From positions 1-29,845 of the IMG/VR virus record IMGVR_UViG_3300025732_000193: 29,845 nucleotides of DNA; one strand, given 5' to 3'. The position numbers were made by a program, and so were the translations under genes. Positions 8,248 through 15,519 of the stretch are shown one piece after another. The notes below the pieces were generated by a model. That model was given only the letters and a program-made list of their open reading frames with translations, had not been told where the DNA came from and searched no databases. Origin of the DNA: a virus. Position 1 is the first letter of the stretch. Every line of letters starts with the position of its first letter.

Positions 8248-10446
8248 ATGGAAATGAAAGCAACTGATCTATCCGCAAGGCTTCTTGCAACTGAAAATCT
8301 TTCAGTGATTCGTGCAAGAACTCGCACTGCATCTTTCGACATCAAGTCACGCATTTTGACTTTGCCGATGTGGAAAGAAATGACTCCCGAGATCGAAGAT
8401 ATGCTCATCGGTCATGAAGTGGGTCATGCCCTTTACACCACCGAAGAATATATCAAACCCATCGAGGAAAATCGTAAACTCATGAGCTACATGAACATCA
8501 TCGAGGATGTTCGTATCGAGAAACTTATCAAACGCAAGTATCCAGGTCTGCGTAAACGCATGAACGATGGTTACAAGCAACTCAACGATCGTGACTTCTT
8601 TGGAGTCAAGACTGTCCAGAATTTTGACGACATTCTTTTGATTGATAAAATCAATCTATACTTCAAAGTTGGTTTCCAATGTGGTGTTAAATTCACACCA
8701 GAAGAAAAACAATTTGTCAATCGTGCCGAGCGCACTGAAACTGTGCAGGAAGTTATTCAACTTGCACAAGACATCTATGCTTATTCCAAACAACAAGCTG
8801 AAGAACGCAAAGAGCGTCTGCAAGCAGAAGGTTTGGATGATGAGGAAGATGATTTGGATCCAATCGAAAGTGATTTTGATGTTGACATGGATGGGGATTG
8901 GGATCAAGAAGAAGATGAAGATTCTGATCTGAATCCTTTCAAATCAGGTGGTTCTAATAAACAGAATGACGAGAAAGCACTTGATGAAACTGACTTGGAA
9001 TCAAAAACCGAGCGAGTGTTCCGAGACAAACTCGAAGATCTAGCCGATGAATCAACTGAATATGACTACTGGAAATTTGATACTGATTTCTTTGAATCTC
9101 CAGTGGTTGGCTACAAAACCATCTTGAAAGAAACTAAATCTACAGAGCAATGGACTGATGAAGAAAATCAAGAACATGGTAGTTGGCGTCAACGCAACTG
9201 GTCTGATGAGGAACGCGCAAACTGGTATGCTAACCAAAACAAAGATTTTGAGAACTTCAAAGTCGAGACTATGCGCACTGTAAATTATCTTGTCAAAGAA
9301 TTCGAGATGAAAAAGTCTGCACAACTTTACAAACGTGCTCAGACTTCTAAGATCGGTTCGTTGGATATGCGTAAAGTGTATGCATACAAGATCAAAGATG
9401 ACTTGTTCAAGCGAGTGACTACTCTACCACAAGGTAAGAATCATGGTATGATTATGCTTGTAGACTGGTCTGGTTCGATGAATGATGTATTGCAAGATAC
9501 CATGAAACAGGTTGTCAGTCTTGCACAATTCTGTACACGTATTCAAGTGCCTTATCGTGTGTATGCGTTTACTAGTCAATATAATGATAGAGGCTCGCGT
9601 ATAGATTATGATAGTTATATTGCAAAACAACAAAAACGCTCTGAATATATCAAAGCTAAAATTGAGCGTGGCGGAAATATTCTCCAGCTTGATGGCAGCT
9701 TCCATCTGTTGGAATTGTTCTCTGATAAAATGACTACCAGTGAATTTCAGTCAATGGCTAAACGCACAATCGACTATCGGTTCCAGTGGAACGACGGTTA
9801 CAGTACTGGTGGCACTCCGCTGAACGAAGCGATTGCATGGGTTTATCTGAATATTGGAGATTTCATTAAGAATAACAATATCGAGAAAACTACATTCATT
9901 ACGTTGACTGATGGCGAGGGTGGCTCGCTACAACCGATCACTGGTCGTTATGCTTTGGATTCAGGTCGTAGTGAAGTTGTTGATGGTATGTATAAACGTA
10001 TCAAGATGAAACACTTTATTAAAGATGAAGTTACTCAGAAAACTTACGAATTGACACGTGATGCTACTGTGCAGGCAGATGCAATTCTTAAAATGATCAA
10101 GGATCGCTATAATGTTGCAGTTGTTGGTTTTCATATCTGCCGTAATAATAAACGTGAATTGCGTGGTGTTATTGATGCTAACATTCCTAACTACAAGGGT
10201 GACAAATACGCATTGATTGAACAGTGGAGAAAAGATTTCCGTAAGGATAACTTTGCTTCTATTAAAAACACTGGTCGTGATGAACTATTCATCATTCCGC
10301 AAACTGCAACTAAGATTGTAGACGGTGAGTTGGAAGTAGATGCCGATGCAAATGCAAAGGCGATTGCAAAGAATTTCGGTAGGTTCTTAAATACAAAGAA
10401 GACTAGCCGAATCCTATTGAACCGATTTGTGTCTCTAGTTGCGTAA
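8248..10446 (+). CDS. HExxH + VWA-domain protein, NorD/CobT-like partner of a MoxR ATPase
   Basis: This 732-aa protein pairs with the AAA+ ATPase encoded next. Its N-terminal part has a zinc-protease-like HEVGH at 56-60 and, 26 residues on, IIEDVRIE (84-91) followed by KRKYPGLRKR, a combination resembling NorD/CobT-type partners of MoxR ATPases. A very acidic linker (about 197-230, Asp/Glu-rich) and a mixed middle follow. From about residue 400 there is a VWA domain with a complete MIDAS: D406-x-S408-x-S410 (VDWSGSMND), TGGTP at 520-524, and LTDGEGG. In characterised MoxR-VWA pairs the two proteins remodel or insert metal into a target enzyme; whether this one cleaves peptides is unknown. GGAG at 8236-8239 sets the start. 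It is cytoplasmic by composition. Confidence 0.85.
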   Translation: MEMKATDLSARLLATENLSVIRARTRTASFDIKSRILTLPMWKEMTPEIEDMLIGHEVGHALYTTEEYIKPIEENRKLMSYMNIIEDVRIEKLIKRKYPGLRKRMNDGYKQLNDRDFFGVKTVQNFDDILLIDKINLYFKVGFQCGVKFTPEEKQFVNRAERTETVQEVIQLAQDIYAYSKQQAEERKERLQAEGLDDEEDDLDPIESDFDVDMDGDWDQEEDEDSDLNPFKSGGSNKQNDEKALDETDLESKTERVFRDKLEDLADESTEYDYWKFDTDFFESPVVGYKTILKETKSTEQWTDEENQEHGSWRQRNWSDEERANWYANQNKDFENFKVETMRTVNYLVKEFEMKKSAQLYKRAQTSKIGSLDMRKVYAYKIKDDLFKRVTTLPQGKNHGMIMLVDWSGSMNDVLQDTMKQVVSLAQFCTRIQVPYRVYAFTSQYNDRGSRIDYDSYIAKQQKRSEYIKAKIERGGNILQLDGSFHLLELFSDKMTTSEFQSMAKRTIDYRFQWNDGYSTGGTPLNEAIAWVYLNIGDFIKNNNIEKTTFITLTDGEGGSLQPITGRYALDSGRSEVVDGMYKRIKMKHFIKDEVTQKTYELTRDATVQADAILKMIKDRYNVAVVGFHICRNNKRELRGVIDANIPNYKGDKYALIEQWRKDFRKDNFASIKNTGRDELFIIPQTATKIVDGELEVDADANAKAIAKNFGRFLNTKKTSRILLNRFVSLVA

Positions 10447-10465
10447 GTTGTTGATTTATAAAGGA

Positions 10466-10495
10466 AATAATGACCCTACTGGTGGTAGGGTTATT
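10466..10495 (+). terminator. Hairpin after the VWA gene, probable terminator
   Basis: ACCCTAC (10473-10479) pairs with GTAGGGT (10485-10491), and flanking AATAA/TTATT can lengthen the stem. The T run is short (TTATT), so termination may be partial and some read-through into the MoxR gene is possible. Confidence 0.6.
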
Positions 10496-10506
10496 GCAGA
10501 AAGTTG

Positions 10507-10535
10507 TTGACTTTTATTGCGACTTGATGTAAAAT
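10507..10535 (+). promoter_or_regulatory. Early promoter for the MoxR-type ATPase gene
   Basis: TTGACT at 10507-10512, 17-base spacer, TAAAAT at 10530-10535. The spacer (TTTATTGCGACTTGATG) is almost the same as in the promoters at 11814 and 17459, and AACGGTAT follows the -10 box as it does at 8041. Confidence 0.85.
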
Positions 10536-10572
10536 AACGGTATCGAAATTTGATTATGAATGGAGTGAAATG

Positions 10573-11739
10573 ATGGCTAAAGTTGATTCAGTGTTTCGTC
10601 GTGAGTTTGAAATCAAACTCTTTGAAATGTATCCTGATGTACAGTCCAAGGGTACTGTAAGTCGTCCACAGTTGATTGATGTTATGAAAAAACTTAAGAC
10701 TGAAAAATTCCCATTGTGGCTGATGAAAGATAAAGTCGGTCGTGGCTTGTATGCTCTCGATGGTGGCATGAATCGTGTAGCTGTTGTTGGTAATACTGTG
10801 TTGAAATCTGAACCTGTGAAAGAATCTTTTGTTGTGGATTATAATGATACTAAAGCACTGATTCCTGCGAAGGATCCTAACTTTGTTCCATTCGGTAACT
10901 ACAGTGACCTAGAGAACATTATTAAGTCTGGAATCTTTTATCCTGCATACATCTCTGGTCCAACTGGCAATGGCAAGTCCACGATGGTTGAACAGATTTG
11001 CGCCAAACATAAGAAACCACTCATTCGTGTTAACCTTAACATGATGACTGACGAAGAACAACTCATCGGCTCCAAGACTCTTCAAGACGGTAATGTAGAG
11101 ATTGTCGAAGGTCCAGTCCTTATTGCAATGCGCACTGGCGTCACGTTACTGCTTGATGAGATTGACGCTGGTGCAGCAAATACTCTGTTGTGCTTGCAAC
11201 CGATTCTCGAAGGTAAACCCTACTATTTCAAACTCAAGAACGAGATGATTGTTCCTGCAGCTGGATTCAATATCATTGCCACTGCAAACACTAAGGGTAA
11301 GGGTTCAGACGATGGTCGTTACATCGGTACCAACGTGCTGAACGAAGCATTCTTGGAACGATTCGCTGTAACATTCGAACAGGATTATCCTAACGCTAAG
11401 ATTGAAGTCAAGATTGTTCGCAATCTTATGGAGACTTTTGGTTGTTTGGATGATGAGTTTGCAGAAACTCTTGTCAAATGGGCTGACGCAATCCGTCGCA
11501 CGTTTGCTGATGGTGGTGTGGATGAAACTATTACGACTCGTCGTATGATTCATATTGTTCGTGCTTTTGCGATTTTCAAGAATCGTGTTAAGGCAGTCGA
11601 ACTCTGCTGCAATCGTTTTGACGCTGCAACTAAGGCTGCATTTATCGACCTATACGATAAGGTTGAGAATCCTCAGCCTGAACCTGCTCCCGAAGCTGCA
11701 GTGGAAAAAACTCCAGAAAGCGAGGAAGTACCCTTCTAA
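10573..11739 (+). CDS. MoxR/CobS-type AAA+ ATPase
   Basis: A 388-aa MoxR-family ATPase. The central AAA+ domain has GPTGNGKS at 129-136 (Walker A), LLLDEIDA with D195-E196 (Walker B), a sensor 1 segment NIIATANTKG and an FLERFAVTFE arginine-finger region. The first 60 residues are a separate domain ending in FPLWLMKDKVGRGLYAL; the same ending pattern is found in the 162-aa protein encoded downstream (YPNWLFNKNKVERGVYQL). The C-terminal tail is rich in Pro, Glu and Ala. The ATG at 10573 has better spacing to GGAG (10562-10565) than the one three bases earlier. CobS of cobaltochelatase is a relative, but without a CobN subunit that reaction is unlikely; it most plausibly drives the VWA protein upstream. 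Confidence 0.88.
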   Translation: MAKVDSVFRREFEIKLFEMYPDVQSKGTVSRPQLIDVMKKLKTEKFPLWLMKDKVGRGLYALDGGMNRVAVVGNTVLKSEPVKESFVVDYNDTKALIPAKDPNFVPFGNYSDLENIIKSGIFYPAYISGPTGNGKSTMVEQICAKHKKPLIRVNLNMMTDEEQLIGSKTLQDGNVEIVEGPVLIAMRTGVTLLLDEIDAGAANTLLCLQPILEGKPYYFKLKNEMIVPAAGFNIIATANTKGKGSDDGRYIGTNVLNEAFLERFAVTFEQDYPNAKIEVKIVRNLMETFGCLDDEFAETLVKWADAIRRTFADGGVDETITTRRMIHIVRAFAIFKNRVKAVELCCNRFDAATKAAFIDLYDKVENPQPEPAPEAAVEKTPESEEVPF

Positions 11740-11758
11740 AATGGAGAAATTTGGAATT

Positions 11759-11780
11759 CTGGAGAGAGAAATTTCTCCAG
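11759..11780 (+). other. Hairpin in the MoxR-162-aa intergenic region
   Basis: CTGGAGA (11759-11765) pairs perfectly with TCTCCAG (11774-11780) around an eight-base loop. No T run follows, so it is not a typical terminator; it may protect or shape the 3' end of the MoxR message. The rest of the 11740-11813 interval is A-rich with no gene I can support. Confidence 0.5.
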
Positions 11781-11813
11781 CCAAAAAAGTTGCAAAAAAG
11801 ATGAAAAAAACTG

Positions 11814-11842
11814 TTGACTTTTATTGTAACTTAGGGTATAAT
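11814..11842 (+). promoter_or_regulatory. Early promoter for the 162-aa protein gene
   Basis: TTGACT at 11814-11819, exactly 17 bases, TATAAT at 11837-11842. The spacer begins TTTATTGTAACTT, nearly the same as at 10513. Leader of about 42 bases to a good ribosome binding site (AAAGGAA, 11877-11883). Confidence 0.87.
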
Positions 11843-11890
11843 AATACCTGTGATGTTAGTTTTTGTGAAACTTTTTAAAGGAAATATATC

Positions 11891-12379
11891 ATGCTAAAAT
11901 TTGCAAACCTGTCATTGGCTCAGAAGCGTTTCGTTGTCGCTGTGATTGAGTCTAACCCTCAGTACAAAAAAGATCCTCAGATCACTCTGAAAGAATGTGC
12001 TGCAATTTATTACACCTTGCGTGATACTCGCACTGGTGCTAAGAATGAGAAGATCGGTTATCCGAACTGGCTCTTCAATAAAAACAAAGTCGAGCGTGGT
12101 GTGTATCAACTGCCTGTGCCGACTGCTACCGAACTTTCTGACTACCAGAAAGAACTTGATTCCAAGTTGAATCCAGTTGCTAAAGCTAAGGCTAAAGTTG
12201 CGAAACTTGCTAAGGCTAAGACTGTCAAAGTCAAGTCCGCTCCTGCTGCAAAAGCAGAGAAGAAACAAACTGTTCGAGATAAATCTCGTCTGCAGTCCGT
12301 TATTGATGAGTCTGTAGAAGTCGATACTGATGTCGAAGACTTCAACCAAATTTTACGAGAGAATGGTATTCAAGTTTAA
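11891..12379 (+). CDS. Basic protein sharing the N-terminal domain of the MoxR ATPase (162 aa)
   Basis: Two regions are visible. Residues 1-75 (opening LSLAQKRFVVAVIESNPQYK, closing YPNWLFNKNKVERGVYQL) align with the first 60 residues of the MoxR-type ATPase just upstream, with a longer loop; the pattern suggests a small winged-helix-like module. Residues about 95-130 are a low-complexity Ala/Lys/Val run (KAKAKVAKLAKAKTVKVKS) like histone H1 or nucleoid-protein tails, which would favour DNA or RNA binding. A short acidic end closes with DFNQILRENGIQV. I do not recognise a characterised homologue. It has its own promoter of the same type as the ATPase and VWA genes, and a strong terminator after it. 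Confidence 0.78.
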   Translation: MLKFANLSLAQKRFVVAVIESNPQYKKDPQITLKECAAIYYTLRDTRTGAKNEKIGYPNWLFNKNKVERGVYQLPVPTATELSDYQKELDSKLNPVAKAKAKVAKLAKAKTVKVKSAPAAKAEKKQTVRDKSRLQSVIDESVEVDTDVEDFNQILRENGIQV

Positions 12380-12397
12380 TACCTGACTCTTATCTGT

Positions 12398-12431
12398 CGC
12401 TGGGGTTTGCCATCGCCCCAGCGTCTTTTTT
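12398..12431 (+). terminator. Strong rho-independent terminator
   Basis: CGCTGGGG (12398-12405) pairs with CCCCAGCG (12416-12423), an eight-base GC-rich stem, followed by TCTTTTTT. It ends the accessory VWA-MoxR block. Confidence 0.92.
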
Positions 12432-12464
12432 CATTTGATGGATTTATAATGGAGATATTATAAT

Positions 12465-12725
12465 ATGTCTAAACAAGCAAAACTACTTAACTACCTAACA
12501 CGTGGTAACCAAGTTACTGCTCGCCAGATCTCTGGTTCTTTTGGTTTGAGCAATCCCCACGACGCAATTTATCAGTTGCGTAATCAAGGTCATTGCATTT
12601 ATGGCAACAAAGCCAAGCTAGCCGACGGTTCAGAAACCGTAAAATATCGCATTGGTCGTCCGACCAAGCGCATGGTTGCTATCGTTAACCGTGTTGTTGG
12701 CGCACAACTCTTTACTCGTGCTTAA
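12465..12725 (+). CDS. Winged-helix DNA-binding protein (86 aa)
   Basis: An 86-aa basic protein with a helix-turn-helix-like start: QAKLLNYLTRGNQVTARQIS then GSFGLSNPHDAIYQLRNQGH, followed by a wing (CIYGNKAKLADGSETVKYRI). This is the common small winged-helix family found in many T4-like and other phages, probably a transcription or DNA-organising factor; the target is unknown. GGAG at 12451-12454 precedes the ATG by 10 bases. It lies alone between a strong terminator and a hairpin, and no promoter of the family seen elsewhere is present (only a TATAAT at 12445 without a matching -35), so it may depend on read-through. Confidence 0.78.
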   Translation: MSKQAKLLNYLTRGNQVTARQISGSFGLSNPHDAIYQLRNQGHCIYGNKAKLADGSETVKYRIGRPTKRMVAIVNRVVGAQLFTRA

Positions 12726-12737
12726 TTAGTGAGTTAC

Positions 12738-12771
12738 ATATGGACATTCGTTGAGTGTCCATATTTGATTT
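12738..12771 (+). terminator. Nine-base-pair hairpin, probable terminator
   Basis: ATATGGACA (12738-12746) pairs perfectly with TGTCCATAT (12756-12764) around a nine-base loop, followed by the T-rich TTGATTT. It sits between two convergently ordered small genes; strength as a terminator is moderate. Confidence 0.6.
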
Positions 12772-12784
12772 CATTGGAGTGATT

Positions 12785-13114
12785 ATGGCAACAAAAGACG
12801 ATGTGAAGAAATCTCAAACTGCCACAACTGGTGGTCGTAAATTTGATGGTGGTAAACTACAGTATGGTTTACTACCACCACTCGCATTAAAAGCAACCGT
12901 AGAAATTCTAACATTTGGTGCGGAGAAATACGAACCAGATAATTGGAAGCATGTTCCTGACTCAAAACGCAGATACTTTGACGCAATGCAAAGACATCTT
13001 TGGGCATGGAAAGAGGGTGAGCAAAACGATCCCGAAACTGGTAAAAACCACTTGGCACATGCAATGTGTTGCCTAATGTTCCTCTACGAACATGATGTGA
13101 AATACTCAAAATAA
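12785..13114 (+). CDS. MazG-like dATP/dGTP diphosphohydrolase-type protein (DUF5664)
   Basis: A 109-aa protein with the hallmarks of the DUF5664/dATP-dGTP diphosphohydrolase N-terminal family: RKFDGGKLQYGLLPPLAL (18-35), FGAEKYEPDNW (44-54), FDAMQRHLWAWKEGEQND (65-82) and ETGKNHLAHAMCC. Relatives of the MazG fold remove pyrophosphate from deoxynucleoside triphosphates; in some phages such enzymes clear dATP or dGTP to support altered DNA bases. No purZ-like gene is in the window, so diaminopurine synthesis is not implied. The ATG at 12785 follows GGAG (12776-12779); the protein motif begins after a Lys/Thr-rich tail. Confidence 0.85.
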   Translation: MATKDDVKKSQTATTGGRKFDGGKLQYGLLPPLALKATVEILTFGAEKYEPDNWKHVPDSKRRYFDAMQRHLWAWKEGEQNDPETGKNHLAHAMCCLMFLYEHDVKYSK

Positions 13115-13115
13115 T

Positions 13116-13144
13116 TTGCCTAGAAACATGTTTTGAGGTATAAT
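13116..13144 (+). promoter_or_regulatory. Early promoter for gene 45 and the replisome operon
   Basis: TTGCCT at 13116-13121, 17 bases, TATAAT at 13139-13144. It starts two bases after the stop of the diphosphohydrolase gene. The gp45 ATG lies 40 bases downstream behind TGGAGAAAAT. Confidence 0.8.
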
Positions 13145-13184
13145 ATTTTATACATAGTAATGTGTTAATTTGAATGGAGAAAAT

Positions 13185-13844
13185 ATGAAACTTAGTAAAG
13201 AAACTGTTGCCCTCTTTAAGAACTTCGCTGGAATCAATTCCAACTTGCTTCTGAAAAGTGGTAGCAAACTAGCAACCATTTCCGCACAGAAAAACGTAAT
13301 GGCAGACGCAACCGTTGGGGAAACATTTCCCGATTTTGCGATCTATGATCTGAACGAATTTCTTGGTGCAATGTCGTTGTTTGAAGATCCCGATTTGGAC
13401 TTCCAAGACAAGTATGTATCAATCAGTCAGGGAAGTAGCAAGATCAAATTCTTTGCGGCAGACGCATCTGTTCTAACTGCACCTCAGAAAGCAATTACCT
13501 TCCCGCAGGCAGAGATTACCTTTAATATCACAGCAGAGAAACTGAGCATGATCCAGAAAACTGCATCTGTTCTTCGTGCTGCCGATGTATCAATCGTTGG
13601 TGATGGTTCAACTGCAACTGTAGTTGTTGGTGATAAAAAGAATGCTACTGGTAATTCTTTTAGCGAACCTGTTGGGACTACAGACAAAACTTTCAAAGTT
13701 AATCTGAAAGTGGAAAATCTGAAGATGCTTCCAGGTGATTATGAAGTATCAATCTCAAGCAAGAAAATCTCTCGTTTTAAATCACCATCTAGTGATCTAG
13801 TTTATTATGTAGCAGTAGAAGCTGACTCAACTTTCGAGTTTTAA
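13185..13844 (+). CDS. 45: gp45 sliding clamp
   Basis: gp45 is the ring-shaped processivity factor of the phage polymerase and also the activator of late transcription. It is 219 aa (T4: 228). MKLSKETVALFKNFAGINSN, the FAIYDLNEFLGAMSLF segment, MLPGDYEVSISSKK and the end VAVEADSTFEF match T4 gp45 well. The ATG at 13185 is preferred because it follows ATGGAGAAA and reproduces the T4 N-terminus; an earlier in-frame ATG at 13170 lies upstream of the ribosome binding site. It heads the 45-44-(107 aa)-62-regA operon. Confidence 0.96.
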   Translation: MKLSKETVALFKNFAGINSNLLLKSGSKLATISAQKNVMADATVGETFPDFAIYDLNEFLGAMSLFEDPDLDFQDKYVSISQGSSKIKFFAADASVLTAPQKAITFPQAEITFNITAEKLSMIQKTASVLRAADVSIVGDGSTATVVVGDKKNATGNSFSEPVGTTDKTFKVNLKVENLKMLPGDYEVSISSKKISRFKSPSSDLVYYVAVEADSTFEF

Positions 13845-13861
13845 TCAAAAGTTGATATATT

Positions 13862-14812
13862 ATGAATAAAGTTGAGAACCAGTTTTTATGGGTAGAGTCG
13901 TACAGACCTCAGACAATTGATGACTGTGTACTACCCGAGACACTAAAGAAAACCTTCAAGGAATACATCGCACAAGGTGAACTTCCTTCCTTCTTGTTTA
14001 GTGGTACTGCAGGTGTAGGTAAAACTACTGTGGCGAAAGCACTATGTAATGAGATTGGTGCAGAGTACATTATGATCAATGGATCCGATGAGGGTCGTTC
14101 GATCGATGTTTTACGAACTACTATTAAATCGTTTGCATCAACCGTATCTCTAACAGATGCTAAAAAGGTTGTAATAGTTGATGAAGCAGATTATATGAAT
14201 GCTTCATCAGTTCAACCTGCTCTTCGTTCGATGATTGAAGAGTTTTCCTCAAATTGTCGATTCATTTTTACCTGTAACTTTAAAAATCGTATCATTGAAC
14301 CACTCCATAGTCGTTGTGCTGTGATTGAGTTTAAGATTGATTCAGCTGATAAACAGCAGATTGCAGCACAGTTCTTTAAACGTGCTTCTCAGATCCTTAA
14401 AGAAGAGCAGATTGAGTTTGATCCTAAAGTTGTAGCAGAACTTATCACCAAACACTTCCCTGACTATCGTCGTATTCTAAACGAACTACAACGCTATTCT
14501 GTTTCTGGCAAGATTGATTCTGGCATCCTAGTTAATATGTCAGAGGAATCATTTAAGTCTTTGGTTCGTTTAATGAAAGATAAAGACTTTGTTGAAGTGC
14601 GTAAGTGGGTTGCTAAACAATCTGATGCAGACACTGCAACTTTGTTTAGAGAATTCTATAACACTGCGTCACAATATATTGAGTCAAATAGTATTCCATC
14701 CCTTGTTCTCTTACTAGCCGACTATCAGTTTAAAGCAGCATTTGTGGCTGACCATGAACTAAATATAATGGCAGCACTGACTGAAATTATGGCTCAGTGT
14801 AAATTCAAATGA
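13862..14812 (+). CDS. 44: gp44 clamp loader ATPase subunit
   Basis: gp44 is the AAA+ subunit that, as a tetramer with one gp62, opens gp45 and places it at primer ends. The 316-aa protein (T4: 319) shows SYRPQTIDDCVLPE near the start, Walker A GTAGVGKTT from residue 48 with K54, Walker B VDEAD with D107-E108, and the SRC box at 150-152. FPDYRRILNELQRYS in the second half matches the conserved FPDFRK segment of T4. It lies 17 bases after gene 45. Confidence 0.96.
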   Translation: MNKVENQFLWVESYRPQTIDDCVLPETLKKTFKEYIAQGELPSFLFSGTAGVGKTTVAKALCNEIGAEYIMINGSDEGRSIDVLRTTIKSFASTVSLTDAKKVVIVDEADYMNASSVQPALRSMIEEFSSNCRFIFTCNFKNRIIEPLHSRCAVIEFKIDSADKQQIAAQFFKRASQILKEEQIEFDPKVVAELITKHFPDYRRILNELQRYSVSGKIDSGILVNMSEESFKSLVRLMKDKDFVEVRKWVAKQSDADTATLFREFYNTASQYIESNSIPSLVLLLADYQFKAAFVADHELNIMAALTEIMAQCKFK

Positions 14813-14818
14813 GGAACT

Positions 14819-15142
14819 ATGGAACTTCTAATATTATTTGGAATTGCTTTTTGCTTTTATCTGATGGGCTTGGTTGGTGGTTGGAAAGCGAGAGAACGCA
14901 ACCTTATAGCAGAAAACATAGAATTAACAATTAAAGAAAACAAAAAACCTTTACAAGAGATGATTCATATCACCATTGAAAAACATGCTGATATGCTCTT
15001 TGTGTATAACAAAGAAAGTCAAGAATTTATGGGGCAAGGTTCAACCATGAAAGAGGTTAATGAAGTCCTTGAAAAAAGATATCCTGGGAAACTGTTTGGA
15101 TGTTCTGAGACAGAACTAAAACTACTAAAGGCTAAACAATGA
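14819..15142 (+). CDS. Membrane-anchored hypothetical protein (107 aa)
   Basis: The first 22 residues (LLILFGIAFCFYLMGLVGG) form one transmembrane helix, followed by a KARER positive patch, so the remaining 80 charged residues should face the cytoplasm. No homologue of known function is recognised. The gene sits between the two clamp loader genes, 6 bases after 44 and overlapping 62 by 4 bases, so it is translated with the clamp loader. A membrane protein here could tether or regulate replication, but this rests on position only. Confidence 0.75.
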   Translation: MELLILFGIAFCFYLMGLVGGWKARERNLIAENIELTIKENKKPLQEMIHITIEKHADMLFVYNKESQEFMGQGSTMKEVNEVLEKRYPGKLFGCSETELKLLKAKQ

Positions 15143-15519
15143 CTCCCTTCGATTATCTTAATTCGATCAATCTCACAAAAAAGAACATTTTTGCAGAAGA
15201 TCCACTAGCCGAAAAGGAGTATGTTCCCTATATTATTAATAGGGGTCTTTCCTATTTTCCAGATACCGTTTTATACGCTAATGAGATGAATAGGAGGTAT
15301 GATACACCGAATGAATGGCAATTTTTATATTTACTAAATAGTATCTCTAAGAAAAAAAGATTCAGTAAGTGGCACAAAAAAGATGCTGAAACTGAGTCCT
15401 TTCGATTGGTGAAAGAATACTATGGTTACTCGAATGAGAAAACGAAAGAAGCGCTAACGATTCTCACAGAAAACCAGTTGGTAATGATAAAAGAAAAATT
15501 ATTCAAAGGTGGAAAATAA
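15139..15519 (+). CDS. 62: gp62 clamp loader subunit
   Basis: gp62 is the non-ATPase subunit of the clamp loader. At 126 aa it is shorter than T4 gp62 (187), as in distant T4-like phages. Similar stretches are INRGLSYFPDTVLYANEMNR (compare FPECMPAVYAMN in T4), EWQFLYLLNSISKKKRFSKW and the VKEYYGYSNEKTKEALTIL segment. It overlaps the gene before it by 4 bases and regA by one (TAATG), the same 44-62-regA order as T4. Confidence 0.88.
   Translation: MTPFDYLNSINLTKKNIFAEDPLAEKEYVPYIINRGLSYFPDTVLYANEMNRRYDTPNEWQFLYLLNSISKKKRFSKWHKKDAETESFRLVKEYYGYSNEKTKEALTILTENQLVMIKEKLFKGGK

Noticed and set aside
10471-10533. A 20-codon frame (MTLLVVGLLQ...) with AAAGGAAAT in front.
   Set aside because: It consists of the terminator hairpin and the next promoter; composition is dictated by those signals.
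8248-11739. Naming the VWA and MoxR genes cobT and cobS (cobaltochelatase).
   Set aside because: No CobN-like large subunit is present, the VWA protein has an HExxH motif, and general MoxR-VWA pairs fit as well; the specific reaction cannot be supported.
11741-11878. A 45-codon frame between the MoxR and 162-aa genes.
   Set aside because: It runs through a hairpin and a strong promoter, and no well-spaced ribosome binding site precedes it.
11912-12349. A long open frame on the minus strand (145 codons) opposite the 162-aa gene.
   Set aside because: No ribosome binding site or homology; the + strand frame has promoter, ribosome binding site, domain similarity and terminator. Other minus-strand frames, such as 12783-13109 and 23343-23681, are rejected for the same reason.
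12785-13114. Evidence for a diaminopurine (Z) genome from the dATP/dGTP diphosphohydrolase-like protein.
   Set aside because: The family is widespread in ordinary phages and no purZ-like synthetase or dedicated polymerase is present in the window.
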